Shown one piece after another: positions 7,043 through 14,473 of a stretch of DNA of 38,144 nt. Positions within the stretch are counted from its first letter, which is position 1; each line of letters begins with the position of its first letter. The position numbers and the translations under genes are program-made. The notes under the pieces are model-generated. The model saw nothing but the letters and a program-made list of their open reading frames with translations, had not been told where the DNA came from and ran no database searches. This DNA is from Bradymonadales bacterium (lineage in GTDB: Bacteria > Myxococcota_A > UBA9042 > PWKZ01): assembly GCA_003559575.1 (NCBI GenBank), contig PWKZ01000005.1, positions 1-38,144 of the forward strand. The letters are read 5' to 3'.

Positions 7043-9204
7043 CTCGCGACCACAGACCGACCACCAGTCTCGCGCTCGCAACGTTTCTCGGGCTGCTAGT
7101 GTCGGCGGCCGCAATCGCGGCCCCCGACACATCGCTGCCCCCCATGTCCGAGCATGACATCGAAAAAATCGTCCAGGTAGTGGCCGCTGATTTGTCGCAC
7201 GACGGGCGGACAGCGGCGTTCATTCGCGACGTCCCGCGCCGCGCCGACGAAGAGAACGGCCCGGCCTGGCGCCACCTGTACCTCGTCGACTTGGATGCCC
7301 CCGAGGAGCGGCCCTTTGTCGTCGGTGAGGAGCGGGCCTACTCACCCCGGTTCTCACCCGACGACCGCTTCGTGGGCTTCATCGCCAAACGCCATGGCCA
7401 CTCACACGCCGAGGTGTGGGCGATCCCCACGGGCGGTGGCGAGGCGCGACGGCTCACCGACCACGGCGCGGACGTCAGAGCGTTCGTCTGGCTCTCGGAC
7501 GGGCGCCTGGCCTATGTGGCCGCGGCGCCGCGCGGCAAGCGCGAGGAGGCCCTCCGCGAGCGCGGCTACGCGCCCGAGTTCTTCGAAGAGGACCTGCGTG
7601 AGCAGGCTGTCTGGATCGCTCCAGGCGATCCCGCCGACGGTCCCGCCAAGGGCGATCGTCTCACGGAGGGGCGCTCGGTGTGGCAGCTCGCGACCGACCC
7701 CACCGGGCCGCGGCTGTTTGCCGGCGCTTCGAAGCGGCCTCTGGTGGACGAGATGTATATGGAGCAAAACATCTACTCGGTGGAGGTCCCGGCGCCGAGC
7801 GAAAAAGTAACCCCGCGGGAGTTCGACCTGGTGGTCGATGTGCCGGGCAAGCTGGGCACCTTTCAGGTCGCGCCCGACGGGTCACGGGTGGCTTATACGG
7901 CCGCTTATAGGCGCTCCGATCACGCCCCGAGCAACGTCTACGTCATCGACAGCGGCGGAGGCGAACCTGTCAACCGAACCCCACCGAACTTCGAGGGCCA
8001 CGCCGTCGAGGTCACCTGGTGGGACGCGCGGACAATCCTCTACCTGGCGGAAGAGGGGGTCTGGCAGACCTGGAGCCTCATCGGTCTCGAGGGCGATGCC
8101 GCGCGGCGGCGACTACAGTTCGAGCCCGGGCAGGCCGATCTCGTGCCGCGCCTGCCGGTGGTGCGCCGGGGAGGGCGGAGGTTGCTGTTCATCGCCGACA
8201 GCGCGCGCCACCCGGCGGAGCTGTTCCTGAGCGCCCGCGACGGCCGACCGACGCGCCTGAGCGACTCCAACCCGTGGCTCGCTGAGCGACGACTCGGCCG
8301 CCAAGAGATCATTCGCTACGAAGCCCGCGACGGGCTGTTGATTGAGGGGCTTCTGATCCATCCGGTGGACGAAAGTGCGGTCGCCGCCGAAAATCCTGAG
8401 GAGCGTCCGCCACTGCTGGTGGACGTCCACGGCGGGCCGGAGATGGCGATGACAAACGGCTGGCTGACGAGCTACTTCCGGCCGGCCCAGGTGGCCGCCG
8501 GGCGGGGGTTCGTGTTTTTCACCCCCAACTATCGCGGCAGCACCGGGCGCGGGACCGACTTCGCCTTCTCCTCGTTCGGCGACCCCGCGGGCGCCGAGTT
8601 TGAAGACGTCGCCGACGGTATCCGCTTCCTCACCCGCGAAGAGGGCGGGCCGACCTCCCCGGCGCGGGTGGGCATGATCGGTGGCTCTTATGGCGGCTAT
8701 GCGGCCAACTGGTTCGCCACCCGCAAGAGCGAGTTGGTGCGCGCGGTGGTCCCCTTCGTGGGCATCAGCCATCTCATCTCCAAGCGTCTGCTGACCGATA
8801 TCCCGGTGGAGGACGAGGATGTCCACATGGGCGCCCCGGTGCACGAGCAGTGGGACTTGATGCTCGAGCGCAGCCCCATCCGCCATGCCACCGAGAGCCG
8901 CACCGCGGTGCTGCTGCTTCACGGCGACAGCGACACAAGAGTTCACCCCACCCAAAGCATGGAGATGTTCAGGGCGCTACAGCGCGCCGGCAACCCTGCG
9001 CTGCGGCTCGTTTTCTACCCGGGAGAAGGGCACGGCAACCGCCTCCGCGCCTACCGCCTGGACGCGGCGCTACGCACTCTCGCCTGGCTCGAGTGGTATG
9101 TGCAGGACTTGCGCCCACTCGACGGCCCGCTCCCGCCGCTCGACCTGAGCGCCCACTACGGCCTCGAGCTGCCTGACGCCCCGGCACTCGTCCAGGAAAA
9201 CTGA
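7039..9204 (+). CDS. Secreted S9-family serine peptidase (prolyl oligopeptidase type)
   Basis: The protein is 721 residues from a GTG at 7039, which overlaps the previous stop. AAAGGAGGAGGAGG immediately upstream is a near-ideal ribosome-binding site. Starting here also gives a clean signal peptide (residues 1-28, hydrophobic core LALATFLGLLVSAAAIAA), so it acts outside the cytoplasm. Residues about 40-430 form a WD40-like beta-propeller with repeated strands such as PRFSPDDRFVGFIA and FQVAPDGSRVAYTA. Residues 450-700 are the alpha/beta-hydrolase domain. The triad is Ser550 in GGSYGGY, Asp632 in HGDSDTRV and His665 in GEGHGN. The family cleaves short peptides as dipeptidyl- or acylaminoacyl-peptidases; the exact specificity is not readable. 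yigZ starts 2 nt after its stop. Confidence 0.93.
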   Translation: MTRDHRPTTSLALATFLGLLVSAAAIAAPDTSLPPMSEHDIEKIVQVVAADLSHDGRTAAFIRDVPRRADEENGPAWRHLYLVDLDAPEERPFVVGEERAYSPRFSPDDRFVGFIAKRHGHSHAEVWAIPTGGGEARRLTDHGADVRAFVWLSDGRLAYVAAAPRGKREEALRERGYAPEFFEEDLREQAVWIAPGDPADGPAKGDRLTEGRSVWQLATDPTGPRLFAGASKRPLVDEMYMEQNIYSVEVPAPSEKVTPREFDLVVDVPGKLGTFQVAPDGSRVAYTAAYRRSDHAPSNVYVIDSGGGEPVNRTPPNFEGHAVEVTWWDARTILYLAEEGVWQTWSLIGLEGDAARRRLQFEPGQADLVPRLPVVRRGGRRLLFIADSARHPAELFLSARDGRPTRLSDSNPWLAERRLGRQEIIRYEARDGLLIEGLLIHPVDESAVAAENPEERPPLLVDVHGGPEMAMTNGWLTSYFRPAQVAAGRGFVFFTPNYRGSTGRGTDFAFSSFGDPAGAEFEDVADGIRFLTREEGGPTSPARVGMIGGSYGGYAANWFATRKSELVRAVVPFVGISHLISKRLLTDIPVEDEDVHMGAPVHEQWDLMLERSPIRHATESRTAVLLLHGDSDTRVHPTQSMEMFRALQRAGNPALRLVFYPGEGHGNRLRAYRLDAALRTLAWLEWYVQDLRPLDGPLPPLDLSAHYGLELPDAPALVQEN

Positions 9205-9206
9205 AA

Positions 9207-9851
9207 TTGGTCTCCTGGACTCCGGCCTCGCCGGCCGAGGCCTCGCTCGAGGTCAAGGGCAGCCGGTTTCGGGCCCACGCCGTCCATGTGGCCACCCCCG
9301 AAGAGGCGGCGGCCTGGATCTCCACCCACAGCGTCAAGGACGCCACGCACAACACCTGGGCGTGGCGCGTCGGGCCGAGATACCGGTTCTCGGACGACGG
9401 CGAGCCTGGAGGCACCGCCGGGCGGCCAATCTTGAGCGCGATCGACGGCCAGCGCTACGATCAGGTGGCCGTCCTGGTGACGCGTTGGTTCGGCGGTCAA
9501 AAGCTGGGGACCGGCGGGCTTGCGCGGGCCTACGGCGGTGTCGCCGCGCGATGCCTTGAATTGTCCGCCAGGCTGGAACTCTGCGCGCGGATTGGACTGC
9601 ATCTGGCGGCACCGTTCGAGGCGGCAGGGCCGCTTTTCAACGCCCTCGATCGGATGGCGGCGCAATCCGATCACCCGCTCGCGCGCGGCCCGGAGCAGTG
9701 GTCGGACGAGGGTGTCACGCTGACGATTGAAATCGACGAGCGCGCCTCCCGGGAGGTGATCCAAGCCCTCCGGAACGCCACCAGGGGCGCGGTTGTTCTC
9801 TCTCAGACGTTGAAACGGAAGTTGACCACGTCACCGGAGCGCATGCGGTAG
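9207..9851 (+). CDS. yigZ: YigZ/IMPACT family protein
   Basis: This 214-residue protein is the usual size for bacterial YigZ. It starts at a TTG 2 nt after the peptidase stop, with AGGA about 9 nt upstream; there is no nearer ATG. Residues 15-120 are the UPF0029/IMPACT domain: KGSRFRAHA, then THNTWAWR, DDGEPGGTAGRPIL (63-76) and TRWFGGQKLGTGGLARAYG (92-110). The C-terminal part fits the DUF1949 ferredoxin-like domain. The family is related to the eukaryotic GCN2 regulator IMPACT and is thought to bind ribosomes or nucleic acid; the exact bacterial role is unsettled. Its last 49 bp overlap the end of the convergent ychF gene, and both ends look like genuine family C-termini. Confidence 0.92.
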   Translation: MVSWTPASPAEASLEVKGSRFRAHAVHVATPEEAAAWISTHSVKDATHNTWAWRVGPRYRFSDDGEPGGTAGRPILSAIDGQRYDQVAVLVTRWFGGQKLGTGGLARAYGGVAARCLELSARLELCARIGLHLAAPFEAAGPLFNALDRMAAQSDHPLARGPEQWSDEGVTLTIEIDERASREVIQALRNATRGAVVLSQTLKRKLTTSPERMR

Positions 9852-10867
9852 GACTTGCCCTCGAGTCGCACCTTGCCCTTCTTGCGCGCGTTTTCGAAGC
9901 CGGCGAGCGCGATCAGGCTCTCGCAGCCCACCACCTCGGCGCGGATGAAACCGCGGGCGATGTCCGTATGAATCACCCCCGCCGCCTCCTCCGCCGTCGC
10001 CGCACTCGGGATGGTCCAGGCGCGCACCTCATCCGCCCCCACCGTGTAGAACGGCATCAGCCCCAGCATCTCGAAGCTCTCCCGAATGACCAGCTCGCGC
10101 GCCGGCTCGTCAATCCCGAAGTCGGCCAGAAATGCGCGCGCGTCCTGGGGCGCCAGAGTTGCCAGCTCGGCCTCCAACTCGCCACAGAGCGCGACGAAAC
10201 GCCCCCAAGCGCCTTCTCGCGCTCGCCGCACCTTCTCCGGGAGACAGCGCGGGTCGAAGTGGGGCTGGGATTCGGCGGTGTTGACGACCGTGACAACCGG
10301 CTTGGCCGACAACAAGGAAAACGATCTCAGCTCCGGGGAGTTGGCGATCTCGGGGGTCAAACGAAGCGGCCGGCCCTCTGAAAGCTCCACCGCGGCGCGC
10401 ACCAACGCGACACGCTCCAGCGCCTCCGCGCCACTCTTGGTGCCCTCCTTGTCGAGCCGGGCGATCCGCCGCTCGCAGACTTCGAGATCGGCTATCGCGA
10501 GCTCCGTGTCCACCTCGTGGATGGCATCCTCCACCAGCTCACCAATCGCCTCCGGTATTGAAAAACCGTCGACCACATGGACCAGCGCGGCCGCTGAGCG
10601 GACGTTCGCGAAGAAAGTCGCCACGTGCTCGCCATTCGACCGCTTGCGGCGCGCGCCGCCGGCGAGATCGACGTACTCGACCCGCGCGAAGGTGGTCTTC
10701 TTGGGGCAATACAGCTCACTCATCACCTGGACGTGGCTGTCAGGCACCTCGACCGCGCGCACCAAAGCCTCCGACGACGACGCGACCCAATCCAAAGAAG
10801 CCCCGGTGAGAGCGCGAAAGACTGTCGTCTTCCCCGCTCCCGGCTGCCCAATGATGCAAATCCTCAA
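9803..10867 (-). CDS. ychF: YchF/OLA1-type GTPase, divergent
   Basis: This 354-residue protein is close to the usual 363 of YchF. It starts at a TTG (10867) with AGGAG 6 nt upstream. The G1 loop is GQPGAGKTT (7-15), where typical YchF has GxPNVGKS. G3 is DLAG (67-70), and G4 is the YchF-specific NxxE form NTAE (196-199), which in this family favours ATP over GTP. A charged helical insertion spans about 105-165. The C-terminal 80 residues form the TGS domain (EVRAWTIPSAATAEEAAGVIHTDIA, given in two parts with FIRAEVV). YchF associates with the ribosome and affects translation and stress tolerance. The altered G1 and the sequence after DLAG suggest a separate subfamily. It converges on yigZ with a 49-bp overlap and lies 126 bp downstream of the acyl-CoA ligase gene. 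Confidence 0.9.
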   Translation of the reverse strand: MRICIIGQPGAGKTTVFRALTGASLDWVASSSEALVRAVEVPDSHVQVMSELYCPKKTTFARVEYVDLAGGARRKRSNGEHVATFFANVRSAAALVHVVDGFSIPEAIGELVEDAIHEVDTELAIADLEVCERRIARLDKEGTKSGAEALERVALVRAAVELSEGRPLRLTPEIANSPELRSFSLLSAKPVVTVVNTAESQPHFDPRCLPEKVRRAREGAWGRFVALCGELEAELATLAPQDARAFLADFGIDEPARELVIRESFEMLGLMPFYTVGADEVRAWTIPSAATAEEAAGVIHTDIARGFIRAEVVGCESLIALAGFENARKKGKVRLEGKSYRMRSGDVVNFRFNV

Positions 10868-10950
10868 CCCTTGCTCCTCCCTGCGCGCTCAAAATCATCT
10901 CGGTGCCGGCTTGAAGGAGCCAAGCACCGCCGAGCGGCGAGGGAACAAAC

Positions 10951-10969
10951 ACTGATTGGGATGATCAGT
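10951..10969 (-). terminator. Weak terminator-like stem-loop after the acyl-CoA ligase gene
   Basis: On the minus strand ACTGAT, a 7-nt loop and ATCAGT are followed by GTTTGTT. It lies 25 bp past the ligase stop. The stem is only 6 bp and the U-tract is interrupted, so it may at most attenuate transcription into ychF. Confidence 0.25.
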
Positions 10970-10993
10970 CAAGAATTAAATGAAGAGCGACGA

Positions 10994-12760
10994 TTATGGC
11001 TTCCCCGCGGCCTCGAGCCGGGCAAGCTCCTCCTTCTCGAGATCGTTGAAAGCGACTTTGCCCACCAGCGTCCTCGGAAGCTCGGCGCGAAACTCGATCT
11101 CTCGTGGCGCCTCCCATTTGAGAAGCCGGCCGAGGCTCCAGGCCTTGATCTCCTCGCCCATCTCAGGGCTCGCCTTTGACGGGTCGCTCAAAATCAAGAA
11201 CGCCTTGACCCTGGTCACCTGCTTTTCGTCCGGCACTCCGATGACGCACGCGTCCTGTATCTCGGGGTGCTCCCGGAGAGTCTCTTCCACGTGGGTTGGA
11301 TAGACGTTCACCCCGCTGACCTTGAGCATCCGTTTCAGCCGGAGAGAGAAATAGAACCAGCCGTCCTTGTCCATCTTGCCGAGGTCGCCGGTGTGTAACC
11401 AAATCCGACCGTCCGAGTGCTCGCGGAGGGTCTCACGGGTGGCCGCGGGATCGCCCAGATAGCCTTTCATCACATCGGGGCCCGAGACGCAGATCTCGCC
11501 GACCTCGCCGCAGGGGAGCTCATCCTGGGTCCCCTCCTTGCAGATCTTGGCGAGCATGTCCGGGAAGGGGACGCCGATGCTGCCCTCGCGGTAATCGTCC
11601 ATGGGCGTTGCCATCATGGCGGTGACCGCCTCGGTCAACCCATAGCCCTCGAGCAGCCGCACGTCGCCGCCACCCTCACGAACGACCGCCTCAAACCGCT
11701 CCTTGGTCGCGCGGGGCAGCGTGTCGGCGCCGCTGAACGTCGCCGTCAGACAAGACAGATCGGCCTTCTGAAAGCCGGGGTTGTTTGCCAGCGCCTCAAA
11801 CAAGGTCGGGACCCCGACCACGACGTTGGGTTTCTTTTTGTTGATCAGTTTGGCCACCGATTCAGGGGTGAAGGTTGGAATCAAGAAGATCTTGCCCCCC
11901 GCCATGAGAGCCGCATTGACGCACACCCCAAGGCCGAAGCCATGAAAGATCGGGAGGATCGCGAGGATCGACTGGCCGTCCTCGAGTTTGCCCCAGGCGG
12001 AGACCTGCATCCCCTCCGCGATCATGTTGAGATTAGTCAGCTCGATCCCCTTGGGGGTCCCAGTGGTGCCGCCCGAATAGAGAACGATGGCGGTGTCGTC
12101 GGGGCCTTTGCCTGATTTGGGAGCCTGAGCGCTGCTCCCCCTTTGTAACTCCGAGAACCAGACGACCCTGGGATCGGGCGGGACCTTGGGGATCTTGCGC
12201 CCCTTGCTCAGCCAGAACAAGAGCTTGAAACCACGCGGCAAGAAATCGCCCAGCTTTGAGATCACCAAGCGCTTGACGGGGGTCTCGTGAAGCACTTCGT
12301 CGAACTGCCTGTAAAAGGCGTCCAGCGTGAGCGCCCAAGTCGAACGGGACATGTTCAAGTACATCTTGATCTGGGGTGGGGGGCTCAGGGGGTGAATCAT
12401 GGAGGCGACCCCACCCAGCTTGTTGACGGCATAGACAGGAATGATCCCCTGCGGGCTCGTGGGCATGGAGATGGTCATCACGTCATCTTCCTTGAAGCCC
12501 GCGGCGGCGAGGCCGTCGGCGAACGCGTCCACCTGAGCGAGGAACTCCCTGTAAGTGGCCGTCATGCCGCCGACCGTAAACTCCCAGGCGACCTTGTCGG
12601 CGTTCTCTCGCGCGGTCTTTGCCAGACGCTCATAGAGGGTCACTCGCGGGTAGTCGATTGTCTCGGCCACGCCCGCATAGGAGCGCAGCCACGGCCGCGT
12701 CTCGGCGGCGTCCAGGATCTCACCGGTGAAAAGCTCGGAGTGTTTCGAAGCCTCTTCCAT
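10994..12760 (-). CDS. AMP-forming fatty-acyl-CoA ligase
   Basis: The protein is 588 residues from the ATG at 12760, which has GGAGGGG 7 nt upstream; a longer frame to 12856 has no comparable site. It belongs to the ANL adenylate-forming superfamily. Motifs are the P-loop YSGGTTGTPKG (228-238), GYGLTEA (372-378), TGDLGKMDKDGWFY (457-470), the hinge/A8 region RLKRMLKVSGVNVYPTHVE (474-492) and the catalytic Lys568 in LPRTLVGKVAF. It activates a carboxylic acid with ATP to an acyl-adenylate and then forms the CoA thioester. Length and sequence fit medium- or long-chain fatty-acyl substrates, but the chain length cannot be read. There is no signal peptide; it is cytoplasmic or membrane-associated. 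The HIT gene is 102 bp upstream, and HIT proteins hydrolyse aminoacyl- and acyl-adenylate type nucleotides. A functional link is possible but unproven. Confidence 0.92.
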   Translation of the reverse strand: MEEASKHSELFTGEILDAAETRPWLRSYAGVAETIDYPRVTLYERLAKTARENADKVAWEFTVGGMTATYREFLAQVDAFADGLAAAGFKEDDVMTISMPTSPQGIIPVYAVNKLGGVASMIHPLSPPPQIKMYLNMSRSTWALTLDAFYRQFDEVLHETPVKRLVISKLGDFLPRGFKLLFWLSKGRKIPKVPPDPRVVWFSELQRGSSAQAPKSGKGPDDTAIVLYSGGTTGTPKGIELTNLNMIAEGMQVSAWGKLEDGQSILAILPIFHGFGLGVCVNAALMAGGKIFLIPTFTPESVAKLINKKKPNVVVGVPTLFEALANNPGFQKADLSCLTATFSGADTLPRATKERFEAVVREGGGDVRLLEGYGLTEAVTAMMATPMDDYREGSIGVPFPDMLAKICKEGTQDELPCGEVGEICVSGPDVMKGYLGDPAATRETLREHSDGRIWLHTGDLGKMDKDGWFYFSLRLKRMLKVSGVNVYPTHVEETLREHPEIQDACVIGVPDEKQVTRVKAFLILSDPSKASPEMGEEIKAWSLGRLLKWEAPREIEFRAELPRTLVGKVAFNDLEKEELARLEAAGKP

Positions 12761-12862
12761 GAGCCGTCCCCTCCACGAGATTGTGTCCCAATGGTTGAAA
12801 GACCGTCGCGATCGCGGCCGGCGACACAAGGGCAAAGAGCTAGCGCCGACAGACAACGGGCA

Positions 12863-13225
12863 TCACTCGCGCCCCACCATGCGGCCGATGGGACGCCCGG
12901 CCAGCACGTGGAAATGGAGGTGGGCGACCTCCTGCCCTCCGTCACGGCCGGTGTTGACGATGGTGCGATAGCCGCTCTCCGCGATCCCCAAGAGCGCGAC
13001 GACCTCCGCGAAAGCCCGGAAAAAACCGGCCATGAGCTCGGCCGGCGCCGCGCCCGCGAACTCGTCCAGGGTCGTGTACTCTCCCTTGGGAATGACGAGC
13101 ACATGGACCGGCGCTTTCGGATTGATGTCGCGAAAGGCCAGCGCGTAATCATCCTCATAAACCTTTTCGCACGGGATCTCCCCCTCGAGGATGCGCGCAA
13201 AAATGTTGTTCGGTTGGTACGCCAT
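12863..13225 (-). CDS. HIT-family (HinT-like) nucleotide hydrolase
   Basis: This is a 120-residue protein. The ATG at 13225 (MAYQPNNIFARI) has AGGGAGG 5 nt upstream; further upstream codons look non-coding. The histidine triad HLHFHVLAG uses His102, His104 and His106. Upstream landmarks of the HINT branch are present: IFARILEGEIP, E-DDYALAFRDI and PVHVLVIPK. Family members hydrolyse adenosine 5'-phosphoramidates and related AMP conjugates through a nucleotidyl-histidine intermediate. Cys19 replaces one of the zinc-ligand positions seen in some homologues. It is likely co-transcribed with the downstream acyl-CoA ligase. Confidence 0.93.
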   Translation of the reverse strand: MAYQPNNIFARILEGEIPCEKVYEDDYALAFRDINPKAPVHVLVIPKGEYTTLDEFAGAAPAELMAGFFRAFAEVVALLGIAESGYRTIVNTGRDGGQEVAHLHFHVLAGRPIGRMVGRE

Positions 13226-13360
13226 GAAAGCCTCCCTTTGATTGAAAAATCTTGCACCCGCCAGAGCGCCGGTCGACGCTAAAATCAAAGCCCCAATGGC
13301 ACTCCATCTCCCTTCTTCTATAGTGGCAGACGCCGCGCGCGTCCAGCCTCAAGAATCGTC

Positions 13361-13411
13361 GGTTCGTTCTGAGGAGGGCCCGCTAAGTGGAGGCGCGTGT
13401 GTGATGCAAAC
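13361..13411 (-). repeat. Dispersed intergenic repeat, inverted partial copy 3
   Basis: Read on the minus strand this stretch carries TTTGCA, CACACGCGCCTCCAC, then CCTCAGAACGA and ACC, the same order as the right end of the copies at 2201 and 28508. Like copy 1 it has GC-rich extra bases between CCAC and CCTCAGAAC. The core left half of the repeat is not recognisable here. It lies in the 210-bp gap between the DRTGG gene and the HIT gene. Confidence 0.55.
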
Positions 13412-13435
13412 TCGGTGAGGGGGAGAGAGCGGAGG

Positions 13436-14473
13436 TCATTTGAGCAACTCCTCCGTTCTCACATACTTCGCCACGAGCTGCTCCAAGAATCTGTTGCTTT
13501 CCTCGTTTTCGACAGTGGCGAGCGCCTCCAGGCGGTCGATCTCTTTCGCGGCCTGGAAGGTGTCGCCCGGAACCAGGAGCAGCGGAATGTTCTTCTCCGT
13601 CGCCCTGGAAATAATATTGGCGGGCGGGAGGAGGTTGTTGGTGAGCAGGATCCCTATGGAATCGCTGTCAAGCGCCGCCAGTATCATATCGCTGCGGTCG
13701 CCGCTCGTGATGAGGAATTTATTCTCCTTGTTGAAAACGGGATTCCGAATGGATTCCTCCGTGGACATGGCCCCCAGGAAAATGTGCCTGACGGTCTTCT
13801 CAAGCCCCTTTTCACCAGCAATTACCCTTGCGAAAAGGCGGTCCGCCAAAAAACTCACAGTGAACCACGTGAGCTGTTCCTTGAGGGGGATTACACCGAG
13901 TAGGTTGACTCCCAAATCCCGGATATGACCGGCGAAGCTGTTTTCAAAATCATCCACATCGGGAACCTTGTTGGCTATCACCCCGGCGAGGTCGAGTCCG
14001 TCCATTCTGCAGTATTTGACCAGGTGGGCTATCTCGTCGTAGACAACATCATTTTCGCCCGAAACCACGACAACGAGGCGCCCCCCGAGATAAGACGCCA
14101 GCGAAAGCGAATCGAGATCAATGGAAGCCCCGTAACCAAGGCTCTTACCGCCCTCGACAAAAAGTATGTCCTTCCCGCGGCCGACTTTTTCAGCCATTTC
14201 GATCACAGCTTCACGGGTCGTCTCCCGGTCGTATACGTATCTAAGCTTCGCGTGGTTGAAGCCAAGTGAAATATCTTCGGGTTCCTGCTCAAGTCCCAGC
14301 ATTTGAACCAACAGACTGGCGTCGTAATCCCAGTTTTTCTTCTTGCGGTAAATCAGCCTGTCGCCGAGAGGCTTTACATAGCCTGCCTTCCCGCCCATGG
14401 TCCTCGCAAGCCCAGTGATGACGCTGGTTTTGCCGGCGCTTGCCCCGGTTGAGGCGATTACTATTTTATTCAT
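13436..14473 (-). CDS. BioD-like P-loop/DRTGG protein (phosphotransacetylase N-terminal type)
   Basis: The protein is 345 residues from the ATG at 14473, with GGGAGGG 5 nt upstream. Residues 1-205 are a BioD/CobQ-like P-loop domain: STGASAGKTS (8-17), the strand ILFVEGGKSLGYG (103-115) and ANKV (167-170). Residues 212-315 are a DRTGG domain, with TSGDRSDMILAAL (256-268) and GILLTNN. This pair forms the N-terminal regulatory half of long phosphotransacetylases (Pta), but no acetyltransferase domain follows. Stand-alone versions are thought to be nucleotide-sensing regulators, though their function is not settled. The start overlaps the stop of the ADP-forming acyl-CoA synthetase gene by 8 nt, so it is translationally coupled. 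A role in sensing energy or CoA-ester status for that enzyme is a reasonable inference. It shares the lower G+C of its two upstream neighbours. Confidence 0.88.
   Translation of the reverse strand: MNKIVIASTGASAGKTSVITGLARTMGGKAGYVKPLGDRLIYRKKKNWDYDASLLVQMLGLEQEPEDISLGFNHAKLRYVYDRETTREAVIEMAEKVGRGKDILFVEGGKSLGYGASIDLDSLSLASYLGGRLVVVVSGENDVVYDEIAHLVKYCRMDGLDLAGVIANKVPDVDDFENSFAGHIRDLGVNLLGVIPLKEQLTWFTVSFLADRLFARVIAGEKGLEKTVRHIFLGAMSTEESIRNPVFNKENKFLITSGDRSDMILAALDSDSIGILLTNNLLPPANIISRATEKNIPLLLVPGDTFQAAKEIDRLEALATVENEESNRFLEQLVAKYVRTEELLK

Noticed and set aside
13226-13435. tRNA or riboswitch in the HIT upstream gap
   Set aside because: No cloverleaf or conserved aptamer pattern; the notable content is the inverted partial repeat.
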